Below, piece after piece: positions 17,070-27,478 of a stretch of DNA of 52,766 nucleotides. Numbering within the stretch: the first letter of the stretch is position 1; every line of letters starts with the position of its first letter. A program made the translations under genes and the position numbers. The notes beneath the pieces are model-generated. The model did no database searches. It had not been told where the DNA came from and worked only from the letters and a program-made list of their open reading frames with translations. This DNA comes from Mongoliitalea lutea (GTDB lineage: Bacteria; Bacteroidota; Bacteroidia; Cytophagales; Cyclobacteriaceae): positions 1 through 52,766 of the forward strand of contig NZ_BMYF01000008.1 in NCBI RefSeq assembly GCF_014652135.1, in the 5' to 3' direction.

Positions 17070-17375
17070 AGTACCTAGGTTATTTAGCTATGGTATAATT
17101 GCAAATAATGATATAGAAAAAAATACGTATAGGTTTAATAAGTGCAGTTTTTCAAAATAGAGGTTATTTGATTAAAATTTATGGTAAATGTCTTAAATAA
17201 CTGACTTTTTTTTAACCGCAATGTAGGAAAAAGCATAAAAATCAATATCGTTATAACATACTCATCAAAAATTAATTTTTTTAATAAAATAAGACCAATA
17301 ACAGTGTCAATTTAATCATTTTTTTATGCTTCCTAAGCGAAATTTTTATCGAAAACATGCATTCGGTCACTTAAC

Positions 17376-17394
17376 CTAAATCAATATGATTTAG
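17376..17394. promoter_or_regulatory. Operator-like inverted repeat upstream of susC
   Basis: CTAAATCA (17376-17383) and TGATTTAG (17387-17394) flank ATA about 250 bases before the susC start. A regulator-binding role is only inferred from symmetry and position. Confidence 0.3.
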
Positions 17395-17643
17395 TAAATT
17401 TATTAAGTTTCAAGCCAGTTATTCGGTTAACATGAATATCCCGATAAAATTAAAAGACTATCAAAAGGCAAAATTAATAGTATAAGTATGTACTCACTCC
17501 TAAAATAACATTGAAACAGTTTCATGATTATACCCACTTAAATTTTCTTGTATATGTTTCACCGCTAATAATAGTAATGGAAAAAAACCAAAAATAATAC
17601 CTATTAAATAACTATTAAAATAAACCTCAAACCCAAAAACTCT

Positions 17644-20600
17644 ATGTCAAAATCAATGTACCCAAAACAACTAATCAAATGGAGCAAAAGCTTATATCTT
17701 ATAAGCTTATTTACCATGTGTATACTCCTAATTTCTCAACAAACCAGAGCCCAAAGCGGATCTATTCAAGTATCCGGCACAGTTACAGGTTCAGATACGG
17801 GTGAATCACTTCCAGGAGTAAATATTTTAATTAAAGGCACAACTAGTGGTACAGCTACAGACTTGGATGGAAATTTTACATTAAATGTCCCATCTTCAGA
17901 AGCTGTTTTGATCTTTTCATTCATTGGATATTCAAGCATTGAGAGGAAAGTTGGAAATACGACTACCTTTACTATCACGTTGTCTCCAGATCAATCATCA
18001 CTATCGGAAGTAATTGTAGTAGGTTATGGCACCCAAGAAAGAGCAACAGTAACTAGTGCCATTTCATCTGTTTCCTCAGAACAGATACGTCAATTACCTG
18101 TACCTAACGTTGCTTCTGCTATACAGGGACGTGCAGCAGGTGTATCGGTAACAAATTCAGGTGCACCGGGAACCAATCCAATAGTTAGGGTAAGGGGTAT
18201 CGGAACAGTCGGAAATAACGATCCTTTATATGTAATTGATGGTGTACCTGCAGGAGGGTTAAATGAAATCAATACTGCCGATATTGAATCTGTAGAAGTA
18301 TTAAAAGATGCATCTGCCGCTGCTATTTATGGATCTAGAGCAGCGAATGGTGTTATTCTCATTACCACAAAAAAAGGAAAAACAGGTAAACCAAAAGTAA
18401 GTGTAGATTCCTATGTAGGCACGCAAAGTGCTTGGAGAAAACTGGACTTACTTGGTAGAGAAGATTATCTAGCTTTTGGTAGAGAGCTACTGGCTAATGC
18501 GGGTGATCCTGCACCAGCACGATTCGACAATCTTGGAGAATTGGCAAATGTCGAGACAGACTGGCAAGGAGAGATGTTCAGACCCGCTACCATCCAAGAC
18601 CATAATATAGGAATCTCAGGTGGCTCGGAGTCTGTCAACTATTACTTCTCAGTTGGCTATTTTGGCCAAGAAGGTATCATGAGAGGCACTGATTTTGAAC
18701 GTTTCTCTTTTAGAAGTAATACTGAATTTAAAGTCAATAAAAGAGTTACTGTTGGACAGACTTTAACAGTCGCTTATTCAAGTAGAAATAATGAGCCGTT
18801 TACCAGTGGAAGAACTCAATTGGAGCACATGGTTAAATCCGTTCCGTATATACCTGTGAGGGATCCAAGTAGACTGGGAGGCTTCAGGTCTCCAGATAGA
18901 ATTGATGGGTCAGATCCTGAAAACCCTGTCTTGAATGCAGAGTTATTGACTAATAGAACACAGGAATACAAGATATTAGGAACTGCTTATTTAAATGTTG
19001 AAATTCTTGAAGGTTTGAATTACAAATTTCTAGTAGGTACTGATCTTGCTTTAGGAACTACAAATGAGTTTTCACCAAGATTTCGATCAGGTGACTTTCA
19101 TGAACAGCCTTTTGCAAATATTGGACAAAGTAGATTCACCTTCTTCTCTCCTTTGATTTCCAATCAACTATCTTATTCGAAATCCATAGGAAAGCACAAT
19201 TTTGATGCCTTAGGAGTGATTGAACAACAAACATTTCTAAGTACAAATCTCGGTGGATCTGGACAAAACTTCTTGACCAACGAAATTCGAGAACTACAAG
19301 GTGTTCAAAACCAGACCATCAATAGCTCTAAGTTTGAATATGCTTTGATCTCATATTTAGGTAGGATAAATTACAATTTTGATCAAAAATACTTGTTTAG
19401 CGCATCCATCAGACGTGATGGTGGTTCAAGGTTTGGCCCAAATAGCAAATGGGGAACTTTCCCATCCATTTCTGCTGGCTGGAGAGTCAGTGAAGAATCA
19501 TTCATGAAAAATATTTCTAGTATTAGTGATCTTAAACTACGAGCAAGTTATGGTGAAACTGGAAATGATCAAATAGGAAATTATGTTTATCAAGCCACAA
19601 TAAACAGTAACTTTTTCTATCCATTTGGCGGCTCTTTGAATGCAGGAAGCACTATATCAGCCTTGGCAAACCCTGATCTTCGCTGGGAAACTACTATTAT
19701 GAAAAATATAGGGTTTGACTTAGGTTTATTCAATGACAGATTAAATGTTTCCTTTGAATGGTTTGACAATACGACCGAAGGAATGATCCTAGGTGTGCCA
19801 ATACCTCCATCATTGGGATATGATGGCGCTCCCGTTTCGAATGTAGGCACTGTAATGAACAGAGGTATAGAGCTCGAATTAGGTTATCGGAAATACACAG
19901 GGGATTTCCAGTTTTCAATTGACGGAAATATAGGCTTTGTTAGAAATGAGCTTCTTTCTTTAGGAACAGGTAATACAATCTTCGGTCCAGAATTCCAAGG
20001 TGACCCATTAACATTTACCGAAGCAGGCAGGCCAATTGCTTACTTCTTTGGTTGGCAAACAGATGGAATTTTCCAGATTGGAGATGAAACGAGTCAGCAA
20101 CTAAACGCTTCTGCTGGCGATATTCGGTTTGTAGATATTAACGAAGATGGTATTATCGATGCTAATGACAGAACCTTCTTAGGGCATTACCTTCCTGATT
20201 TTACATATGGGTTGAATCTCTCCGCCAACTACAAAAATTTTGATTTTTCCTTGTTTGCGCAAGGGGTCCATGGAAATCAAATATTTAATTTGTTAAGGTT
20301 CCATACGGAGGGTATGACGAGATTATTTAATGCGAGCACAGTAGTACTCGATAGATGGACTCCCACAAATACGGTTACTGATGTACCAAGAGCCGTTAAT
20401 GGTGACCCAAATAGAAATGCAAGGGCTAGTTCACGATGGATAGAAGATGGCTCATTTATGAGAATTAAGAATGTTAGTATCGGCTACAATGTTCCCGAAT
20501 CTTACCTCAAAAATATTAGCAAGGGGTCAATCTCACGTGTGAGAGTTTACGTATCAGCGCAAAATCTACTTACATTCACCAATTATACAGGTTTTGATCC

Positions 20601-20709
20601 TGAGATTGGTGCAAGAACAGATTTGAATTCCACCTTAGGTCAGGGTATTGACTTTGGGCAATTCCCGGCACCAAGAACATTTATAGGAGGTTTACAACTT
20701 TCTTTCTAA
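17644..20709 (+). CDS. SusC/RagA-family TonB-dependent outer-membrane transporter
   Basis: This 1021-residue protein has a signal peptide cleaved near Ala36 (TRAQSG). A carboxypeptidase-regulatory-like domain (about 43-115; GTVTGSDTGESLPGVNILIKG) is followed by a TonB box region (SEVIVVGYGTQ, about 121-131), a plug with PLYVIDGVPAGG and EVLKDASAAAIYGSRAANGV, and a 22-strand barrel ending GGLQLSF. It pairs with the SusD lipoprotein 22 bases downstream, and together they bind and import a large nutrient, driven by TonB-ExbBD. No glycosidase or peptidase lies next to it, so the substrate is unknown. The N-terminus lacks the STN domain linked to sigma/anti-sigma control. Confidence 0.96.
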   Translation: MSKSMYPKQLIKWSKSLYLISLFTMCILLISQQTRAQSGSIQVSGTVTGSDTGESLPGVNILIKGTTSGTATDLDGNFTLNVPSSEAVLIFSFIGYSSIERKVGNTTTFTITLSPDQSSLSEVIVVGYGTQERATVTSAISSVSSEQIRQLPVPNVASAIQGRAAGVSVTNSGAPGTNPIVRVRGIGTVGNNDPLYVIDGVPAGGLNEINTADIESVEVLKDASAAAIYGSRAANGVILITTKKGKTGKPKVSVDSYVGTQSAWRKLDLLGREDYLAFGRELLANAGDPAPARFDNLGELANVETDWQGEMFRPATIQDHNIGISGGSESVNYYFSVGYFGQEGIMRGTDFERFSFRSNTEFKVNKRVTVGQTLTVAYSSRNNEPFTSGRTQLEHMVKSVPYIPVRDPSRLGGFRSPDRIDGSDPENPVLNAELLTNRTQEYKILGTAYLNVEILEGLNYKFLVGTDLALGTTNEFSPRFRSGDFHEQPFANIGQSRFTFFSPLISNQLSYSKSIGKHNFDALGVIEQQTFLSTNLGGSGQNFLTNEIRELQGVQNQTINSSKFEYALISYLGRINYNFDQKYLFSASIRRDGGSRFGPNSKWGTFPSISAGWRVSEESFMKNISSISDLKLRASYGETGNDQIGNYVYQATINSNFFYPFGGSLNAGSTISALANPDLRWETTIMKNIGFDLGLFNDRLNVSFEWFDNTTEGMILGVPIPPSLGYDGAPVSNVGTVMNRGIELELGYRKYTGDFQFSIDGNIGFVRNELLSLGTGNTIFGPEFQGDPLTFTEAGRPIAYFFGWQTDGIFQIGDETSQQLNASAGDIRFVDINEDGIIDANDRTFLGHYLPDFTYGLNLSANYKNFDFSLFAQGVHGNQIFNLLRFHTEGMTRLFNASTVVLDRWTPTNTVTDVPRAVNGDPNRNARASSRWIEDGSFMRIKNVSIGYNVPESYLKNISKGSISRVRVYVSAQNLLTFTNYTGFDPEIGARTDLNSTLGQGIDFGQFPAPRTFIGGLQLSF

Positions 20710-20731
20710 ACCAACATTAAACATTAAAGCA

Positions 20732-22255
20732 ATGAAAATAAGAATATTTATCACAGCATGTTTGCTAATGGTAGGGGTTGCTTCATGTAATGAAGACATT
20801 TTAAATCCAATCAACCCCAATGAATTATCAGTTGGAACATTCTTTGTTTCAGGTCCGCAATTGTTGGCGGGAGTAAATGCAGCGTATGCAGGAGCCCAAG
20901 GTTTGGATTTATATATCCGCGAATATTTCTTTCTACATGATATGTTATCGGATGATGTGGAGTCAGGAGGAGGACAATTGGAAGGTCATAGAAACCAATT
21001 GTTGACTGGATCAATTGACCCATCAAATCCGATAATCATCTCTAATTGGAGAGGCTTCTACCGCATCATTCACAGAGCTAATATTGTTTTAGATAATGCT
21101 GAAGGTCTAACAGAAGAAATCACAGAATCCTTAAGATCACGTATCATTGGTGAAGCTTTGTTTTTGCGTGCTTGGGGATATTTTGAGTTGGTCTCCCTAT
21201 GGGGCGGGGTACCTCTGATGACAACGATGGCTACATCCATTGAAAGTGCTTCTCCTAGGGCTACCGAAGAAGAGGTTTACCAACAAATAATTACGGACCT
21301 CACTGAGGCAATTGACCGTCTACCTGCAAAAGGAGCTTATGGAACAGCTGACATTGGAAGAGCTACTAATGCTGCAGCAAGAGCATTACTTGCAAAAGTT
21401 CATATGTTCAGAGGAGAGTATGCTTTAGCCAAACCTCATTTAGAAAACATCATCAACTCGGGAGAATACAGTCTAGTCCCTAGATACTTAGATAATTTTG
21501 AAGAGGAAAATGAGCATAACCAAGAATCCATCTTTGAAATCATTATGACCAGAAGTTTTGGAGATGCTGATGTATGGGGAGGTGACGGTTCAGGTATTTC
21601 TTTCTCCACGTTCAGAGGTCAAGAGTATAGTCCAGTGGCATGGAGGAATCTAGTCCCAAGTAGATCTTTGGTTCAGGAATTTGAAAAAGAGGAAAATGGA
21701 GCTGAAAAAGATGACCCTAGATTCTCCTATAATTTCTATCAGATTGGGGATACATACAACAATGGTAATAATGTGTTGACTCCTGATGCAGTGCAAGGAG
21801 ACAATGAAAGACCAAGCTGGAGAAAATACACCATGATTTACAAGCAGCCCGCTGAAAATATGGCTTCTGGCATCAACTTCCGTGTCATCCGATATGCAGA
21901 TGTTTTACTAATGATGGCGGAAGTTGAAAATGAACTTGGAAATACCGCTGCTGCCTTACCATTTTTAAATGCAACTAGACAACGAGCAGATGTTGCTATG
22001 CCTCTTTATCCTACTAGCCAATATCCAGTAGGAAATCAAGAAGAAATGAGAAGAGCAATTCAACATGAAAGAAGAGTTGAATTCCCCGGAGAACAAATCA
22101 GAAACCGAGATATCAGAAGATGGAGGAGAATGAACGTACTTACAAATGCAACACTTCCTCATTTTAGACCACACCATGATTTGATGCCATTACCATTTGC
22201 TGAAATTGATAACAATTCAGCATTGACTAACGACGATCAAAATCCAGGTTACTAA
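20732..22255 (+). CDS. SusD/RagB-family nutrient-binding lipoprotein
   Basis: This 507-residue lipoprotein has lipobox VGVASC (Cys19). Typical family segments are FLRAWGYFELVSLWGGVPL, FRVIRYADVLLMMAEVENELG and, near the C-terminus, NATRQRADV with HERRVEFPGE. The helical TPR-like scaffold forms the lid over its SusC partner. It is in the same operon, 22 bases after susC, and a strong terminator follows at 22293. Confidence 0.95.
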   Translation: MKIRIFITACLLMVGVASCNEDILNPINPNELSVGTFFVSGPQLLAGVNAAYAGAQGLDLYIREYFFLHDMLSDDVESGGGQLEGHRNQLLTGSIDPSNPIIISNWRGFYRIIHRANIVLDNAEGLTEEITESLRSRIIGEALFLRAWGYFELVSLWGGVPLMTTMATSIESASPRATEEEVYQQIITDLTEAIDRLPAKGAYGTADIGRATNAAARALLAKVHMFRGEYALAKPHLENIINSGEYSLVPRYLDNFEEENEHNQESIFEIIMTRSFGDADVWGGDGSGISFSTFRGQEYSPVAWRNLVPSRSLVQEFEKEENGAEKDDPRFSYNFYQIGDTYNNGNNVLTPDAVQGDNERPSWRKYTMIYKQPAENMASGINFRVIRYADVLLMMAEVENELGNTAAALPFLNATRQRADVAMPLYPTSQYPVGNQEEMRRAIQHERRVEFPGEQIRNRDIRRWRRMNVLTNATLPHFRPHHDLMPLPFAEIDNNSALTNDDQNPGY

Positions 22256-22292
22256 AAAGATACCCGTTTTATGTAAATAGTTAGGAAGTCAT

Positions 22293-22324
22293 AAAGGCCC
22301 GAAGAAATTTTCTTCAGGCCTTTT
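22293..22324 (+). terminator. Terminator of the susCD operon
   Basis: AAAGGCC-GAAGAAA and TTTCTTC-GGCCTTT form a long stem with one internal mismatch, ending in a T-run. It indicates that the next gene (22456) has its own promoter. Confidence 0.85.
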
Positions 22325-22455
22325 ATACCTCAATACACTTCAATAAAGCTCTTTAAGTCTATACTTTTTCTTGTCCTAACCAATCATGTGTTATCTTAGT
22401 AATTATTCTTATTTCAAATTCGTCATACTTTAACGTTTATAAATTAATAGAGCTT

Positions 22456-25400
22456 GTGAACATACCAACTAATCCGTTAACTCTCAACAAGAGATATGGA
22501 GTGTACCTTCAACTAGCTTTTGCATGTATTTTCATCTCTTTAATAGGATGCAATCCAGAATCTTCTAAATCAAATTTATTTCAGCTACTCCCACCTTCCA
22601 AAACAGGAATTAATTTCAATAATGAGATTAAACTTGATGAAAATTTTAATATTCTTGATTTTGACTACATCTACAATGGTGCAGGAGTTGCTGTAGGTGA
22701 TTTTAACAATGACGGACTTCCCGATTTATTTTTCACAGGAAATCAAGTTTCCAGTCGACTATTCCTCAATCAAGGTAAGCTCCAATTCAAAGATGTAAGC
22801 GAAAAATCCAATATTTCAACCAAGACCTGGGCAGAGGGTGTAACATTGGTAGACATCAACCATGATGGGCTTTTGGATATATACATTAGCGTTTCCAATC
22901 GAGACGAACGAAATACAGACCCAAATTTACTTTTTATCAATCAAGGCCTGGACAAGGATGGGGTTCCATATTTTGAAGAAATGGCTTCTGCTTATGGTGT
23001 CGATGATAGAGGATATAATACACAGGCTGCATTTTTTGATTACGATGGAGATGGTTTTTTGGATTTGTATATTCTTTCCAATGCCATGGAATCCTTTCAG
23101 CGCAACACATCCAGACCAAGGGAAAAATCAGGACGTGGAAAAAGCAATGATAAGCTTTACAAAAACAATGGCGATGGAACTTTTACAAACGTTTCGAAAG
23201 AAGCTGGAATTCTAATCGAAGGCTATGGACTTGGTTTGGCAATCAGCGATATTAATCAGGATGGCTTCCCGGATATTTATGTGGCAAATGATTTTTTAAC
23301 TAATGATATCTTGTACATCAATAATGGTGATGGCACGTTTTCAAATCAAATAGATCAAAAGCTCAAACACCAAAGTTTCAATGCGATGGGCGTGGATATA
23401 GCTGATTTCAATAATGACGGCCTCGTGGATATTATGGTCGTGGATATGTTCCCTCCAGATAATCTACGCCAAAAGACCATGTTTGCCCCTACAGCAAACT
23501 ATGATTTATTCATGAGCAACCTTTCCATAGGGTATGAACCCCAGTATGTAAGAAATACTCTTCAACTAAACCAAGGAAATGGGCTTTTTAGCGAGATTGG
23601 TTTTCTTTCTGGAGTCGCACAAACAGACTGGAGTTGGTCTCCTTTATTTGCTGACTTTGACAATGATGGGTACAAAGATTTATTCATCAGTAATGGCTAT
23701 GGTAAAGACATCACAGATATGGACTTTATCAACTTTAATCAAACACTGGGTCCATTCACCACTCCTGAACAAAGGCGTATGCATTTATTGGAAGGATTAA
23801 GTAAACTTCCAGAAGTAAATCTGGCTAATTTTCTTTTTAAAAATAATTATGACCTAACATTCACTGACAAAAGTAAGGATTGGGGCATGATACATGCCTC
23901 CATATCAAACGGTGCTGCCTATGCCGATTTGGACAATGACGGGGATCTCGAACTGATCATTAACAACTTAAATGAAAACGCCTATCTATACCAGAACTTA
24001 AGCAGAGAAAAGCACCCAAAAACATCTTCTTTTATTAAGTTTGATATCAAAGGGCCTCCACAAAACACGATGGGGCTAGGTACCAAGCTGGTTTTAGAGT
24101 ATTATGCCAATGAAAAAAAACACGTGCAGTATTATGAACATTATCCTACGCGAGGATATAAATCATTTGTTGAACCAAAAGCTCATTTTGGATTAGGTGA
24201 AAAGACAGATAACCTAAAACTCACCGTCACATGGCCCGATGGTAAGCGACAAATTATCAACAATCTTACTCCCGACACAACTGTAACGCTAGACTATCAA
24301 CTTGCAGAAAACACTGAGGCTGCAGAAAAGAAACCATTACTACCTGATTTCGAAGAGGTCTCAGCAAAGTTGGGACTATTACATACCCATCAACATAGAG
24401 TCTTTAATGATTTTAATCGACAGGTTCTCCTTCCTCATAAGCACTCGGAAAATGGGCCTGGCATGGCAGTAGGTGATGTCAATGGTGATGGTTTGGATGA
24501 CCTCTTTATTGGAGGGTCTGCGGGATTCCCAAGATACCTTTTTATCCAAAATCAGGACGGGGAGTTTTCACAAAAAGAAATATTTATAGATGCTTATGCT
24601 GACGATATGGGATGCCTCCTGATAGATATAGATAATGATGGAGACCTAGACCTTTATGTAGTGAGTGGCGGAAGTAGACATACAAATAGCAGTGATTTCT
24701 ACTATGATCGACTTTACCTGAATGATGGGAATGGACACTTTGAACAATTTTCCGACAAAATCCCCTCCACCAATTTTAGCGGCTCCGTGGTTACTGCTGC
24801 CGATATAGATGGTGATGGTAATTTTGAACTATTTATTGGGGGGAGAGTAAGTCCTGGAAGGTATCCTGAAATTCCTCCATCGGTGCTGTTGACATTTGAA
24901 GAAGGCAAATTTATTGACGTAACAGACGCAATCATTCCTGAAATAAAAAACTATGGAATGATAACTTCTGCTGTTTGGACAGACTTTGACCAAGATGGAT
25001 TAATTGATCTGATTGTAGTGGGTGAGTGGATGCCGATTACTTTTTTTAAGCAGTATAAAGAGAATGGTTCCATCACACTTGAAAATGTAAGCTCAGCCAT
25101 TGGACCCAAAAACTCGGAAGGTTGGTGGAATAGCATCTACAGTATTGGTACAGATAAAAATGGGAACCCTCAGTACATTCTAGGCAATGCTGGAAGAAAT
25201 ACCCGATGGGCCATAAGTGAAGAGAAACCTTTAACCTTAATAGCTAATGACTTTGATAAAAACGGAAGCATGGATCCCATTATTTTTTCTTTCCTTCAGG
25301 ATGGATTTTTCCCTATAGCTAGTAGGGACAAGTTAGTCAATCAGGTCCCTTCTTGGAAAAATCGCTTCCTTAGATACTCAGATTTTGCAAATTATAATTT

Positions 25401-26037
25401 GGATAATTTTTTCACGAAACCTGAAAAAACCAATGCTATTCATCTTCAAGCAAAGTATTTTAAAAGTGCTACCATGCATTTAGGTGAATCTGGCACATTT
25501 GTTCTTACTCCCCTTCCCATAGATACCCAATTCTCTCCTACTTTCGGTATCCACCATGACTATATTCATAAGGAACTGTTTTTGACCGGAAACTTTTATG
25601 GCAATGAAACGGTGACGGGTCGTTACGATGCTTCCATTGGCAATATTATCGGATTAGACAAGCTTCATAATTATTCCATCAACAAAAAGCACTCAGGTTT
25701 CCTTGTGGATGGAGAGGGGCGCTCGATGGTGACTATAAATCATTTTAATGGCGAATCACTCATTGCTGCAAAACAACATCAAGGTCCTTTAAAAGTGTTC
25801 AGAAACACCCAAAACAGGGATCGTCTCAATCAAATTCAATTAGAACCTGATGATTTTAAAGTGGTTTTTGAACTTGATGCAAATGGACACATACAAGTAG
25901 AGTTTCCTTATGGCCAAGGCTACCTTTCTCAATCCTCTAGAAATATCCCCATACCAACTAATTGTAAGGCAATCAGCATTAGTAAATTTAATGGAGATAC
26001 TCGGGTAATTATACACTCATCAGAGGAAATAGAATAG
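22456..26037 (+). CDS. FG-GAP/VCBS repeat lipoprotein with ASPIC/UnbV domain
   Basis: This 1193-residue lipoprotein (SLIGC lipobox, Cys32) is built of two beta-propeller halves. Calcium-binding FG-GAP motifs of the type DFNNDGLPDLFF, DINHDGLLDIYI, DIDNDGDLDLYV and DIDGDGNFELFI recur throughout. Between the halves (about 525-610) is an ASPIC/UnbV domain with a TVTWPDGKRQ motif. Proteins of this CRTAC1-like kind often accompany SusCD pairs in Bacteroidota, which suggests a surface partner for substrate binding. The annotated start is GTG; there is no better in-frame ATG before the signal peptide. It is probably transcribed separately from susCD. Confidence 0.9.
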   Translation: MNIPTNPLTLNKRYGVYLQLAFACIFISLIGCNPESSKSNLFQLLPPSKTGINFNNEIKLDENFNILDFDYIYNGAGVAVGDFNNDGLPDLFFTGNQVSSRLFLNQGKLQFKDVSEKSNISTKTWAEGVTLVDINHDGLLDIYISVSNRDERNTDPNLLFINQGLDKDGVPYFEEMASAYGVDDRGYNTQAAFFDYDGDGFLDLYILSNAMESFQRNTSRPREKSGRGKSNDKLYKNNGDGTFTNVSKEAGILIEGYGLGLAISDINQDGFPDIYVANDFLTNDILYINNGDGTFSNQIDQKLKHQSFNAMGVDIADFNNDGLVDIMVVDMFPPDNLRQKTMFAPTANYDLFMSNLSIGYEPQYVRNTLQLNQGNGLFSEIGFLSGVAQTDWSWSPLFADFDNDGYKDLFISNGYGKDITDMDFINFNQTLGPFTTPEQRRMHLLEGLSKLPEVNLANFLFKNNYDLTFTDKSKDWGMIHASISNGAAYADLDNDGDLELIINNLNENAYLYQNLSREKHPKTSSFIKFDIKGPPQNTMGLGTKLVLEYYANEKKHVQYYEHYPTRGYKSFVEPKAHFGLGEKTDNLKLTVTWPDGKRQIINNLTPDTTVTLDYQLAENTEAAEKKPLLPDFEEVSAKLGLLHTHQHRVFNDFNRQVLLPHKHSENGPGMAVGDVNGDGLDDLFIGGSAGFPRYLFIQNQDGEFSQKEIFIDAYADDMGCLLIDIDNDGDLDLYVVSGGSRHTNSSDFYYDRLYLNDGNGHFEQFSDKIPSTNFSGSVVTAADIDGDGNFELFIGGRVSPGRYPEIPPSVLLTFEEGKFIDVTDAIIPEIKNYGMITSAVWTDFDQDGLIDLIVVGEWMPITFFKQYKENGSITLENVSSAIGPKNSEGWWNSIYSIGTDKNGNPQYILGNAGRNTRWAISEEKPLTLIANDFDKNGSMDPIIFSFLQDGFFPIASRDKLVNQVPSWKNRFLRYSDFANYNLDNFFTKPEKTNAIHLQAKYFKSATMHLGESGTFVLTPLPIDTQFSPTFGIHHDYIHKELFLTGNFYGNETVTGRYDASIGNIIGLDKLHNYSINKKHSGFLVDGEGRSMVTINHFNGESLIAAKQHQGPLKVFRNTQNRDRLNQIQLEPDDFKVVFELDANGHIQVEFPYGQGYLSQSSRNIPIPTNCKAISISKFNGDTRVIIHSSEEIE

Positions 26038-26185
26038 TAAACAAGCGTTAGTTAAATCCATAGTTATTTATTCAAGTAATTAACAGTGAGAATTACACTA
26101 TTTAAACAAGCAATAAACCTATGCTATTCTGAAAATCATAAGTTATAAATGAGTGTTGTTTGACAAAAGAGTAAACCATGGGCAT

Positions 26186-26216
26186 AAAAAAAACCAACTC
26201 TATTACTAAAGTTGGC
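26186..26216 (-). terminator. Terminator of the TlpA-like gene
   Basis: On the minus strand CCAACT and AGTTGG (26194-26199 with 26210-26215) pair around a partly complementary loop, followed by eight T (A-run 26186-26193). It ends the gene at 26234. Confidence 0.75.
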
Positions 26217-26233
26217 TTATTTTGCAGACAGGC

Positions 26234-27427
26234 CTAATCCAAAACACTGATTTTAATAAAGTCTACTCCGCGTCTTTCCTTTTTGAGATTTAGTCCAATA
26301 TTTCTCAAGCTTTCCCAAAAACTATCTGGATTTTCGGGTTCAAATTGAAAATCAATTTCAAAGAATACATCCTCCTGAAAATCACTTACTACGATAGCAC
26401 CAATAACACCAAATTGTTCCAAATAGCCTGCAAAATCAGCTAAAGAAGCTCCCTTTGACTTGAAATAATCACCTGAAGCTTGATAGGGTGACGACTGGTT
26501 TGATTTTTCAGGAAGTCTATTTTCATCTTCAATGTATAATAAAACGATCTCACTTTCAACATGGATAGTATCTATTTCTAAACCAAATTGTTCTTTTAAA
26601 TTCATCATCAAAGTGGCTTTCAATTCTTGTTCATTTGGATTTTCAATAACCAAATCAACCGAATAAATATCATCCTCAAGCATACGGGTATCTTTATCCA
26701 TTATCTGAAATCTCCTCCATCCTTTATTATAAACATATTGATACATTCCACGAATACTTTGATTGATAAAAGACACTCTTCTATTTTGGTATTCTCCAAC
26801 GGAAGCACCTTTCTGAAAAGAGGGAAGACCTTCAAACTCTCCCAAAACTATAAATGATTGAATTACATTGGAAGGCAACTCAAACAAATCATCCTTTACA
26901 AGATCAAATTCCACACGGTCTTTCTTGGTCGAAAGTTGAATTTTTTCTCCATTCAAATAGTTGGAAATCAACTCAGTTGTAACATGCTTGGGATCGGTAA
27001 TTGCCAAAACCTCCCCATATTGATCAATAAGTACAGCATGCGGGATTATCCTAAAGGGAAACAGTGAGCGCAACTCATTTTCCGGATCAATCGAAAATTT
27101 AAGATTATAAGTCTTTTTAGCTATGAATTTATTTACTCTTTCCACATCTTCTACAGAAACAGGGATAATGAAAAGATCTTCTTTAAATTCTTCTTGTAGT
27201 AACTCAAGATGAGGCATGCTTGCAACGCATGGAGCGCACCAAGTTGCCCAAAAATCAATAAGTATTAATTTCCCGGAATCAGGCCTAACTTCATATAATT
27301 GATTATTCCTAACATCCAACAATGAAATATTATTCATCAATTGGTCTCCTGTAAAGAGTTCCTGAGACTTGGATTGAAAGATAATTAGCGCGTAAAAGCA
27401 GACAATAAGGCAAAAGGTTTTTTTCAT
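26234..27427 (-). CDS. TlpA-like thioredoxin protein with extra C-terminal domain
   Basis: This 397-residue exported protein has a signal peptide of about 20 residues. A thioredoxin fold follows (about 25-165) with the active site FWATWCAPC (Cys64 and Cys67) and the cis-Pro segment RIIPHAVLID. The remaining 230 residues form a second domain of alternating strands and helices ending LKKERRGVDFIKISVLD. It recalls the DUF3738 type attached to some thioredoxins, but this is a weak match by eye. It would act as a periplasmic thiol-disulfide reductase. It is divergent from a two-component system and shares a control region with it (27428-27555). Confidence 0.8.
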   Translation of the reverse strand: MKKTFCLIVCFYALIIFQSKSQELFTGDQLMNNISLLDVRNNQLYEVRPDSGKLILIDFWATWCAPCVASMPHLELLQEEFKEDLFIIPVSVEDVERVNKFIAKKTYNLKFSIDPENELRSLFPFRIIPHAVLIDQYGEVLAITDPKHVTTELISNYLNGEKIQLSTKKDRVEFDLVKDDLFELPSNVIQSFIVLGEFEGLPSFQKGASVGEYQNRRVSFINQSIRGMYQYVYNKGWRRFQIMDKDTRMLEDDIYSVDLVIENPNEQELKATLMMNLKEQFGLEIDTIHVESEIVLLYIEDENRLPEKSNQSSPYQASGDYFKSKGASLADFAGYLEQFGVIGAIVVSDFQEDVFFEIDFQFEPENPDSFWESLRNIGLNLKKERRGVDFIKISVLD

Positions 27428-27450
27428 GACTCTTTAAATTTTGACAAGAG

Positions 27451-27458
27451 CAAATCTA
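27451..27458 (-). promoter_or_regulatory. -7 element for the TlpA-like gene
   Basis: TAGATTTG on the minus strand fits TAnnTTTG, 24 bases upstream of the ATG. There is no good TTG at -33, which is typical of an activated promoter. The TGTAAA boxes (27479-27516) would lie at roughly -33 to -70. Confidence 0.55.
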
Positions 27459-27478
27459 AATTAGCCTAGGTTACCCTT

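Larger units (their letters stand above)
16950..17643. other. Long AT-rich intergenic region upstream of susC
   Basis: There are 694 bases without a convincing gene. The left third contains degenerate repeats based on GGTCA/TTGAC words (see 16979 and 17036). The right part is very AT-rich and contains an 8-bp inverted repeat at 17376-17394. No clear TAnnTTTG promoter was found for susC, so its promoter may belong to an alternative sigma factor. Confidence 0.6.
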
